A stretch of DNA of 36,452 nucleotides from contig DAISJD010000019.1 of assembly GCA_036821645.1 (NCBI GenBank), forward strand, positions 1 through 36,452, written 5' to 3'. Made by a program: the position numbers and the translations under genes. This document shows positions 1 to 6,849 of the stretch, piece after piece. The notes beneath the pieces were generated by a model. It saw only the letters and a list, made by a program, of their open reading frames with translations, had not been told where the DNA came from and did no database searches. Position 1 is the first letter of the stretch. Each line of letters begins with the position of its first letter. The DNA is from DAISJD01 sp036821645 (GTDB lineage Bacteria > Pseudomonadota > Alphaproteobacteria > ATCC43930 > CGMCC-115725).

Positions 1-85
1 GGCGGCCACGACCTATGCCGTGGTGTCCAGTTCGATCTTGATCCTGCTGTTCGATTACTTGCTCACTTCCCTCTTTTTCGCCTGA
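1..85 (+). CDS. mlaE: MlaE-type ABC transporter permease, C-terminal end (partial)
   Basis: The window opens inside a gene read from base 2, whose last 27 residues are a hydrophobic segment ending LLTSLFFA before the TGA at 83–85. The sequence ATTYAVVSSSILILLFDYLL is typical of the end of the last membrane helix of MlaE/Ttg2B-type permeases. The next gene begins 8 bases later and is the matching MlaF ATPase, which supports the call. MlaE is the inner-membrane permease of the phospholipid transport system that keeps outer-membrane lipid asymmetry. Only the tail is visible, so the identification leans on the neighbour. Confidence 0.8.
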   Translation, partial: AATTYAVVSSSILILLFDYLLTSLFFA

Positions 86-93
86 GGGCCGCC

Positions 94-861
94 ATGTCAA
101 AAATCGCCATTCACGGTCTCGCCAAATCGTTCGGTCCTAAAAAGGTCCTGCAAGGCATCGATCTCGACATTGCCAAGGGCGAAAGTCTGGTGGTGATCGG
201 CGGGTCCGGCACCGGCAAGTCGGTGTTGTTGAAATCGATTCTCGGCATGATCCACCCCGATCGCGGCGAGATTCGGATCGATGGGGTGGATACGGTCAAT
301 CTGCGCGGCACCGCGCGCGAACGCAACACGGCGAAGTTCGGCATGTTGTTTCAAGGGGCCGCCCTGTTCGATTCCCTGCCGGTTTGGCGCAACGTGTCCT
401 TCGGTCTGATGCAGGGTCAAGGCATGGGCAAGGTCGAGGCGCGCAACCGGGCCATCGACACGTTGGCCAAGGTCGGGCTCGGCCCCGATGTCGCCGATCT
501 CAGCCCGTCGGAACTGTCGGGCGGCATGCAAAAGCGCGTCGGCCTTGCCCGCGCCATCGCGGCGGAACCGGAAATCCTGTTCTTCGACGAACCGACCACC
601 GGGCTCGACCCGATCATGTCGGACGTGATCAACAATCTGATCATCGAACAGGTCCGCGCCTTGGGGGCGACGGCCCTGTCCATCACCCACGACATGGCGA
701 GTGCGCGCAAAATCGCCGACCGGATCGCGATGTTGCATCAGGGCAAGATCATTTGGCACGGACCGGTGGCCGAAATCGATCGATCGGGCAACCCCTATGT
801 CGATCAATTCATTCACGGCCGCGCAGAAGGCCCGATCCGCATGGAAGTGCGCGCCGCCTGA
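94..861 (+). CDS. mlaF: MlaF-type ABC transporter ATP-binding protein
   Basis: This 255-aa protein is a single ABC ATPase domain. The Walker A is GGSGTGKS at residues 36–43, the signature is LSGGMQKR near residue 143, the Walker B is ILFFDEPTTGLDP, and the H-loop is in SITHDM. The subfamily style (Q-loop MLFQGAALFDSLPVWRNV, signature LSGGM rather than LSGGQ) is that of MlaF/Ttg2A, the ATPase of the phospholipid/organic-solvent-resistance importer. It follows the permease by 8 bases and precedes radA by 24 bases, so the three genes are probably co-transcribed. The mlaD partner would be expected upstream of the window or elsewhere. It should act on the cytoplasmic face of the inner membrane with MlaE. 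Confidence 0.92.
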   Translation: MSKIAIHGLAKSFGPKKVLQGIDLDIAKGESLVVIGGSGTGKSVLLKSILGMIHPDRGEIRIDGVDTVNLRGTARERNTAKFGMLFQGAALFDSLPVWRNVSFGLMQGQGMGKVEARNRAIDTLAKVGLGPDVADLSPSELSGGMQKRVGLARAIAAEPEILFFDEPTTGLDPIMSDVINNLIIEQVRALGATALSITHDMASARKIADRIAMLHQGKIIWHGPVAEIDRSGNPYVDQFIHGRAEGPIRMEVRAA

Positions 862-885
862 TCGGCCCCGCAAGGATAATCCGCC

Positions 886-2304
886 ATGGCCCGCCCCCAA
901 ACCAATTATGTCTGTCAGGCCTGCGGCGGGTCGCAAATCCAATGGTCGGGCCGCTGCGATGCGTGCGGCGGCTGGAATACGCTGGTCGAAGAAACCGTCC
1001 CTGCGGGCCCCCCCAAGGGTTTGACCGGTGCCGGTGGCAAGGCGCGCCGGATCAGTTTCTTTGATCTGAATGGGACGGGCGAACCGGCCCCCCGTCGTCT
1101 CACCGGCATTGCCGAATTCGATCGGGTGTGCGGCGGCGGCCTGGTCCCCGGTTCCGCCCTGTTGGTCGGCGGTGATCCGGGCATCGGCAAATCGACCCTG
1201 TTATTGCAGGTGATGGCGGCCCTTGCCTTGGGGCGCGGCGGGGCGGCCCTCAAATGCGCCTATATTTCCGGTGAAGAGGCGATCGAACAGATCCGCATGC
1301 GGGCGCGCCGGTTGGACGTGTCCGCCGCCCCGGTCGATCTTGCCAGTGCGACCAGCGTGCGCGACATTGCCGCCGCCCTGGACGGCAGCGGTGCGCCCGA
1401 CGTGGTCGTGATCGATTCCATTCAGACCATGTATCTCGACACGTTGGATTCCGCCCCCGGCGCCGTGGGCCAGGTGCGCACCTGTGCCCAGGAATTGATC
1501 CGACTGGCCAAACGGGTGGGCTTTACCCTGGTCCTGGTCGGCCATGTGACCAAGGAGGGCACCATCGCCGGGCCGCGCGTGCTGGAACATATGGTCGATA
1601 CGGTGTTGTATTTCGAAGGCGAACGGGGCCACCAATTCCGCATCCTGCGCACGGTGAAAAATCGGTTCGGGCCGACCGACGAAATCGGCGTGTTTGAAAT
1701 GACCGATGCCGGTCTTGCCGAAGTGCCGAACCCGTCCGCCCTGTTCCTGGCCGAACGACGCGGCGACGTTACCGGGGCCGCCGTCTTTGCCGGGATGGAG
1801 GGCACGCGCCCGGTCCTGGTCGAAATTCAGGCCCTGATCGCCCCGTCCCCGCCCGGCACCCCGCGCCGCGCCGTGGTCGGGTGGGATTCCGGGCGGCTTG
1901 CCATGGTGATGGCCGTGTTGGAGGCGCGGTGCGGCCTGTCGATTGCGGGTAACGACATTTACCTCAATGTCGCGGGGGGGTTGCGCATCGGCGAGCCCGC
2001 CGCCGATCTCGCGGTGGCGGCGGCCCTGTTATCGGCCCTGTCGGGCACGCCGGTCCCGGCCGATACGGTCGTATTCGGGGAAATCGGCCTGTCCGGGGAA
2101 ATCCGGTCGGTCAGTCAGGCCGATGCCCGCCTGAAAGAAGCGGGCAAACTCGGCTTCGACCGCGCCTTCGCCCCAGGGCGTCCGGGCAAGGGCAAACAAT
2201 CCCCGCCGGGCATCACCCACCACACGATCGGCACCCTGCAAGACCTGGTCGATCGCTTCGATCTCGGCGACAAGGGCCGCAGCGGGCGCGACCCGGACGT
2301 TTGA
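886..2304 (+). CDS. radA: DNA repair protein RadA
   Basis: This 472-aa protein has the full RadA (Sms) layout. A four-cysteine zinc finger lies at C10, C13, C24 and C27. A RecA-like ATPase follows, with Walker A GDPGIGKST at 96–104. The RadA-specific KNRFG motif is at 258–262, and a Lon-protease-like domain fills the C-terminal third. RadA is a DnaB-like helicase/branch-migration protein that processes recombination intermediates. Its length is normal for the family. The ATG at 886 is preceded by AAGGA at a suitable distance. In many alphaproteobacteria radA is followed by cvpA and purF; here the accessory block of 2400–6850 lies downstream instead. Confidence 0.96.
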   Translation: MARPQTNYVCQACGGSQIQWSGRCDACGGWNTLVEETVPAGPPKGLTGAGGKARRISFFDLNGTGEPAPRRLTGIAEFDRVCGGGLVPGSALLVGGDPGIGKSTLLLQVMAALALGRGGAALKCAYISGEEAIEQIRMRARRLDVSAAPVDLASATSVRDIAAALDGSGAPDVVVIDSIQTMYLDTLDSAPGAVGQVRTCAQELIRLAKRVGFTLVLVGHVTKEGTIAGPRVLEHMVDTVLYFEGERGHQFRILRTVKNRFGPTDEIGVFEMTDAGLAEVPNPSALFLAERRGDVTGAAVFAGMEGTRPVLVEIQALIAPSPPGTPRRAVVGWDSGRLAMVMAVLEARCGLSIAGNDIYLNVAGGLRIGEPAADLAVAAALLSALSGTPVPADTVVFGEIGLSGEIRSVSQADARLKEAGKLGFDRAFAPGRPGKGKQSPPGITHHTIGTLQDLVDRFDLGDKGRSGRDPDV

Positions 2305-2510
2305 CGGGGTGCGCGTTTAGGGTTGCCCGCTTTTTTGCGCGCGCAGGGTTAAATCGATGCCGATGACGGCTGGGATGCTCGATAGGTAATTTTATCCCCC
2401 TTCCAATCGAGGCTGATACTACACTCTCCGGACAGAACCGTAGCAAAGAACAACTTATCTCCATGTCCACGAAACCAGTAGCAGCTAATCGTTATCATTC
2501 AGCGACTAGA

Positions 2511-4028
2511 CTACGGCCACCCTTCTCGTCGCGATCCCTTCTGCTTCGCTCGTTGACGTGCCAGAGCGCGACGCTGCTGACGGCTTATGCCTTCAAACGC
2601 AGGGTCGGGAGGAAAGCTGCTAGCACGGACGGTCCTGGTTTTCAATTCAAGGGGTTTTTGCAGTACCTGGAAATTTTCGCGATCTACGCGCAACTCTTCG
2701 ACCAACTCCGGTGTCCACTCCTGTTGAGGGTAGACTACGAGATCCTCTGAGTCGCTCGTATCGGAGATCGCCGTCACTGCGATTCCCACGCAAAGTTTCA
2801 GGTCGCGATCGTCGTGCAAAGCAGCGAGGCAGTATGTCTGCAGCATAGTTGCTCTGACACGGCGATAGTCGCCCTGTTCCATGGCGTCAGCGCCGGCGAG
2901 AACAAGAAAGACATATGCGACCTTCTCACCCGTGGACCGATCACGTGTCACCGCGATCCGGGCAAGCCGCCCCATCTTCTGCGTTTCAAGGGCTTCGCGC
3001 GCACCGATGATCTCCTCTGCCAGCACTCGCCGCTGAACCCGGTCTTCTCTCGCCATAATCCGCAGTGCTCGTTCCGCTAGCTCGACCGTAGGATCGGTAT
3101 CCAAGATTCGGAATTGGGTATCGTTCAGGACGCAGTGGGTGAAGAGGCCTATCAACCTGTCCCACTCATACGAGATGCGGTTGGCTGTCCGTCGCCGTTC
3201 ATATTCCTGAGAGCGGACTAAATAGGCATATTCGCCCTGCACAAATGCTATTGCCGTATCTGCATCCGCGTGGGCATCTTTCATATCCGAGATCATAGGG
3301 AAGCGATGCTCCCCGTTCGGCTCCATCATCAACAGATAGTTCGCCACCAACTCTGCCTCACTCGGTGAAAACGACAACCTTCTCGATCGAATGAGATCTG
3401 CACGCGCGTTGAGGTATTTCGTGAAGTCGGTGATCGTGTCGAATTCTGACATGACGAGATCAAGCGTTGCCATATTGAACACATGAACGAATGGACCATC
3501 AGGATAGACGTCGCCAATGCAGAAAGGCAAATGGCCCGGCAGCGTGAAGTCAACATGGTCCACCCCGCGGAGGTGCGGCACGATCATGAAAGTGCCGTCC
3601 GGATCATTGAAGTAAGATGAAGCTGCCTGCTCTCCGCCGGAAGCGACGCATATGCCATGGACGCGCCTTTGCCCGATCGGCGGCAACCTCAGCGGGATGG
3701 GCTGTTTGCATTTGCCATCCGCGAACACGGCTTGCGGATTCCTTTTTAACCAGAGATCAGCCCTGTGGATCTGTTCGGCAGATTCACCGACCGCACGGCT
3801 GTACCAGCGTTTCCATGCGAGTTCGAAAGGGGCATCCGGCCATGCGATATGCTTGTCGCTAAACATCAAGACATCGTCACCGCAGACGACCAGAAGGTCA
3901 CATAGTTCCTTCCCTGCCTTCTTGAACACGTTAGGCCAGGACCAGAGATCCAGAAACGTGTCATCTGCTAGCTTGGCTAGATGCTTCTCGGTTGGCGTGA
4001 GCCCTTGAGCTTTCTTGATGGGCGGAAT
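2511..4028 (-). CDS. Uncharacterised 505-aa protein, apparent ATT start
   Basis: I do not recognise a named family. The open frame runs well upstream of the first GTG (3929). Between an in-frame stop upstream and that GTG there is no ATG, GTG or TTG. A strong ribosome site AAGGAGG (4040–4034) sits 5–6 bases before an ATT codon at 4028–4026, so I place the start there, giving IPPIKKAQGLTPTEKHLAKL at the N-terminus. The stretch GKELCDLLVVCGDDVLMFSD, followed by K, is hydrophobic–acidic–hydrophobic–acidic–Lys and recalls the core of PD-(D/E)xK-type nucleases, but this is only a resemblance. The C-terminus is basic (RQQRRALARQRAKQKGSRRE). No signal peptide or membrane helix is seen. It lies in the accessory block beside an integrase remnant. 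Confidence 0.75.
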   Translation of the reverse strand: MPPIKKAQGLTPTEKHLAKLADDTFLDLWSWPNVFKKAGKELCDLLVVCGDDVLMFSDKHIAWPDAPFELAWKRWYSRAVGESAEQIHRADLWLKRNPQAVFADGKCKQPIPLRLPPIGQRRVHGICVASGGEQAASSYFNDPDGTFMIVPHLRGVDHVDFTLPGHLPFCIGDVYPDGPFVHVFNMATLDLVMSEFDTITDFTKYLNARADLIRSRRLSFSPSEAELVANYLLMMEPNGEHRFPMISDMKDAHADADTAIAFVQGEYAYLVRSQEYERRRTANRISYEWDRLIGLFTHCVLNDTQFRILDTDPTVELAERALRIMAREDRVQRRVLAEEIIGAREALETQKMGRLARIAVTRDRSTGEKVAYVFLVLAGADAMEQGDYRRVRATMLQTYCLAALHDDRDLKLCVGIAVTAISDTSDSEDLVVYPQQEWTPELVEELRVDRENFQVLQKPLELKTRTVRASSFPPDPAFEGISRQQRRALARQRAKQKGSRREGWP

Positions 4029-4033
4029 GGCGA

Positions 4034-4040
4034 CCTCCTT
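4034..4040 (-). promoter_or_regulatory. Strong Shine–Dalgarno deciding an ATT start
   Basis: Read on the minus strand, AAGGAGG is followed by TCGCC and then ATT. This is the only strong ribosome site near the 5' end of the 505-aa frame. The nearest conventional start is a GTG 33 codons further in, with no ribosome site in front of it. Confidence 0.55.
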
Positions 4041-4210
4041 AAAGAAACGGCTGAACAGTTGGCGCTGCTATCGTCTCTATTCGTATTCAGGCGTCAGCAC
4101 GTCCACCCATGAGTGCCATCGTCGGCAGCAAGAATGTCGGCACGCGCTTTTGACTATTAACCCAAGCATCGACCATTTATTTCGGCCTATTCATGGAGCA
4201 TATGCTGGCG

Positions 4211-4429
4211 CTACGGTTCGTATTCCGCCTTGTTGTAGACGCCACGTAACGAGCGCCCATCCTCATAGGCGGGGCACTTCTCGATCCAGTCGCTGTTGAA
4301 ACCCATGTCGTTTATGAGCGTCGAGCCAGTCCCGCGCAGATCGTGGACCGTGAATGGCTCCAGCGGCAGCCCCACCTTCTTCGCCCGCGCCACGACCGCA
4401 GTGGTCACGCGATTCAAAGTCGCGATCAA
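4211..4429 (-). pseudogene. C-terminal remnant of a P4-type tyrosine integrase
   Basis: The 72-aa frame carries the end of a phage-type integrase. HDLRGTGSTLINDMGFNSDW contains the HxLR box of the catalytic domain, and RGVYNKAEYEP matches the region of the nucleophile tyrosine. Full-length members are around 400 aa, so the N-terminal and core regions (including the first catalytic Arg) are missing. The usual C-terminal extension after the tyrosine box is also lost. Where the family normally has a histidine (LAHEDGRS) this copy reads PAYEDGRS, another sign of decay. No integrase-like sequence could be followed upstream of 4430 in any frame. It probably marks the island that entered beside guaA. 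Confidence 0.72.
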
Positions 4430-4729
4430 AGATGGCCTTGTTCATCGCGGGGCGCTTTGCGCCATGCGCGCATCCTTAATCCATAAGGCGAACACCACAC
4501 CGAAGCTGCGCTCCATCGCTTCAAGGTGATAGGCTCCGATAGTGATCGATTGACTTTTGTTGATTTCAGCTATTTATGCCGGTGTGGCAATATTTTGCGA
4601 AACGCCGCGAACCACATCATTTTAGCCCCACTCGATTACACTTTAGTCTAAAAACCCAAATATTTTCATAAGGTTGAAAACACACTACCGATCCATACCA
4701 CGTTATAAAACACGCTTTGCGACTAGGTA
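4430..4729. other. AT-rich gap without a recognisable gene
   Basis: This stretch lies between the integrase remnant and the end of the OLD-like gene. On the minus strand one frame reads through 4441–4570 (…AYHLEAMERSFGVVFALWIK…) and stops at 4440. I cannot assign it to a family, and it may be debris of the lost integrase or another mobile gene. It contains the candidate att-like repeat at 4627–4636. Confidence 0.4.
4627..4636. repeat. Candidate att-like direct repeat (inner copy)
   Basis: CCCACTCGAT is identical to 6855–6864, the last codons of guaA, and is in the same orientation. It lies in AT-rich DNA about 200 bp upstream of the integrase stump. Ten bases is short, so a chance match is possible. 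Confidence 0.4.
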
Positions 4730-6646
4730 CTAACTTTTATTCACAGTACCCGGTAATACTGTCGGCACCATAGTGTTGGGATTATCTGATGGACTGATCT
4801 CAAAAGGGAAAGTAGCCCGTTCGAAAAGCCGCGAAGCGATTTCAACTTGAATCCGCAGCTGCTGCGTGGTCGATATATTGTGAAGTTTAAACACGGTTGC
4901 GTCAGTCCCTATCGTGTTTCTTGCAAGTGCATCCAGTTGGGCGTCACTACTGTTAGTCTTCATGCCTATGAGCACTGGAGTAAGAATAGCCCCGAGTTTC
5001 ATACGAAGAAGATGATCCTCATCAATGAGCTGTTTAGGTGCAGCATGCAGCAATGCACTGTGTACATCGCCATATTGTGCTACGAGATCATTGTCAGTTT
5101 TCGCCTCGAACCCGGCAGCTTCGATCGCAGCGCGATCTGGCTTTCCATGGTCAGGCGTATCTGAGGCCTCATAATAATTCTCAATAGCCCCCCGCCGCAG
5201 AAAAAAGCATCCAAGTGATCCCAAGGATGTCAGCAAGGCATCATATCGGGTGCATAGACTCTTAGCTTGGGCTGCCGCATTACCACTAAAGCTTGATGGG
5301 TTAGAAAGGACACGCGCTAGCGTCACACGTCGCTTAGCAAGACCACTCGATTCCCTGCTCGACCAGTTTAGATAGGTTTCAGCCGCTGCATCAGTCTCGG
5401 CATTGAAGTTAGACATGAAGGTTGAAAGAGCATCTCGTAGATTGCGATCAAGGTCTGCGAGATTATTCCATCCGACCTTGTTTGCAATTTCGACAGACTC
5501 AGGTAAATCACTGAAGTAACTTACCAACGAGTTATCGTCTGCCAATGCGTCAAGATCGGCAAGTAGAGCAACACGCTTACGCATTAGGCGAAACAGCTTG
5601 GCTGCCTCGATGAATTCGCCTTTACCGGTAACAGGTAAAATCTGAGCATTGCGTGCAAGCAGACGCAGGCCGAGCTTTCTCGCCAACTGTGACGCAATGA
5701 TTTCGTCACTCGGACCTTCAACCAAAAGAATGTGCTCTGCAAACATAGCAGTACGATGCGTCATGCCCAGACGTGCAACCAATGCTGCAAGCTTTTGTCG
5801 TTTCAGCATCCCCTCATCGGGCGCGACCTGGATCGGTGCCTGACGCGCCGATGCGAAGAAAGCAATCTTTGGCAAATCATCGATCCGCCTCAGTGGCAGG
5901 ATCGATGCAGAATGCGTTGCAATGACAATCAGTTTTTTCTTGGGGTCCCTCGGATCTCCCGCGACCTGTTCCATTTCTTCGAGTAAGAAGGCTTGATGCT
6001 GTGGATGAAGGGAAATTTCGGGTTCGTCGATCAACAACACGCCGATGTCGTCATTGTGAATTGCCGAAAGCAGTGCCACGAGTTGGAGAATACCACTTGC
6101 CTCATAATTGGCTGCATAACCTTCACCCCCTGCTACGGGGGTGATTCTGATGATCATGCCGCTTTGCGTCCACTTGAGACTTATACTTCGATCGAACAAT
6201 TGTTGTAAGCGTGCTTCAATCTTGAGCTTGAGATCGGGGCGATTATCTAGAACGATCAAATCGCCTGTGACACTTTCATAATCCCACCATCGGTTCAGGT
6301 GATTGGCCTGCCCAATTGCAGCATCCTCAGTCGAAAACTGATGGGGATAATTTACACTAGCTCGGAAAGATTCAAACGGGCTACTACGCCCTGCCGAAAG
6401 AAAATGTATTTTGCGGTTCCATGCTATAGATCCCCATGTTTCATTTTGTATTAGGTTGTGTATTGTACCTTGTAATGCATCTTTTATAGCACGCAATGCC
6501 CGAGTCTTACCACTACCGTTAGGTCCGACGAGTGTAGTAATACCAGGCCTAGTTTGGATAACACCTTGCATCTCTTGGTTATCAATAAGCTTATAACTCA
6601 CACTGAGCGGCCACAATGAATCCGCACATACAATGCCTTCACTCAT
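4730..6646 (-). CDS. OLD-like ATP-dependent endonuclease (AAA/ABC ATPase + TOPRIM)
   Basis: This 638-aa protein starts with an ABC/SMC-like ATPase: Walker A GPNGSGKT at 41–48 and Walker B VLLIDEPEISLHP at about 203–215, followed by the H-loop motif ATHSASIL. A TOPRIM domain follows, with the acidic residue in ILLVEGPSDE (E310) and the DxD pair in LLADLDAL (D364, D366). This is the domain order of the OLD family, whose members are nucleases used in phage defence or plasmid/phage competition. It has no helicase partner next to it, unlike Gabija, so a single-gene OLD-type system is the best guess. The gene is visibly AT-richer than its neighbours and sits in the guaA-linked block, consistent with horizontal acquisition. 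Confidence 0.82.
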   Translation of the reverse strand: MSEGIVCADSLWPLSVSYKLIDNQEMQGVIQTRPGITTLVGPNGSGKTRALRAIKDALQGTIHNLIQNETWGSIAWNRKIHFLSAGRSSPFESFRASVNYPHQFSTEDAAIGQANHLNRWWDYESVTGDLIVLDNRPDLKLKIEARLQQLFDRSISLKWTQSGMIIRITPVAGGEGYAANYEASGILQLVALLSAIHNDDIGVLLIDEPEISLHPQHQAFLLEEMEQVAGDPRDPKKKLIVIATHSASILPLRRIDDLPKIAFFASARQAPIQVAPDEGMLKRQKLAALVARLGMTHRTAMFAEHILLVEGPSDEIIASQLARKLGLRLLARNAQILPVTGKGEFIEAAKLFRLMRKRVALLADLDALADDNSLVSYFSDLPESVEIANKVGWNNLADLDRNLRDALSTFMSNFNAETDAAAETYLNWSSRESSGLAKRRVTLARVLSNPSSFSGNAAAQAKSLCTRYDALLTSLGSLGCFFLRRGAIENYYEASDTPDHGKPDRAAIEAAGFEAKTDNDLVAQYGDVHSALLHAAPKQLIDEDHLLRMKLGAILTPVLIGMKTNSSDAQLDALARNTIGTDATVFKLHNISTTQQLRIQVEIASRLFERATFPFEISPSDNPNTMVPTVLPGTVNKS

Positions 6647-6772
6647 TCGAACCTTCTTCTATTATGTATACACAAGATACATTGCAGTTTACCGAGCAGA
6701 TACATAAATTCCTGATTCCTTCACATCATATTTTATTTATCAAGTTTTAAAATAGATTTAAGTACAATAGAA

Positions 6773-6810
6773 AATACCATTAATGACGTTTAAAAATCAT
6801 TAATGGTATT
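6773..6810 (-). terminator. 14-bp perfect inverted repeat downstream of guaA
   Basis: AATACCATTAATGA (6773–6786) and its exact reverse complement (6797–6810) enclose a 10-base loop. On the guaA transcript the hairpin ends in a run of U. It is AT-rich for an intrinsic terminator, so it could also be an operator in front of the OLD-like gene, whose start is 127 bases further on. Confidence 0.5.
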
Positions 6811-6849
6811 CAATAGGTTTTATTAAATCATCAGGTTACAAATCCACCC

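Noticed and set aside
2310..2336. Possible terminator after radA (GGG-ttg-CCC then six T)
   Set aside because: The stem is only three base pairs plus a loose GCG/CGC; too weak to list.
2463..2750. 95-codon plus-strand frame near the end of the 505-aa gene
   Set aside because: Lies mostly inside the minus-strand coding sequence and has no recognisable content.
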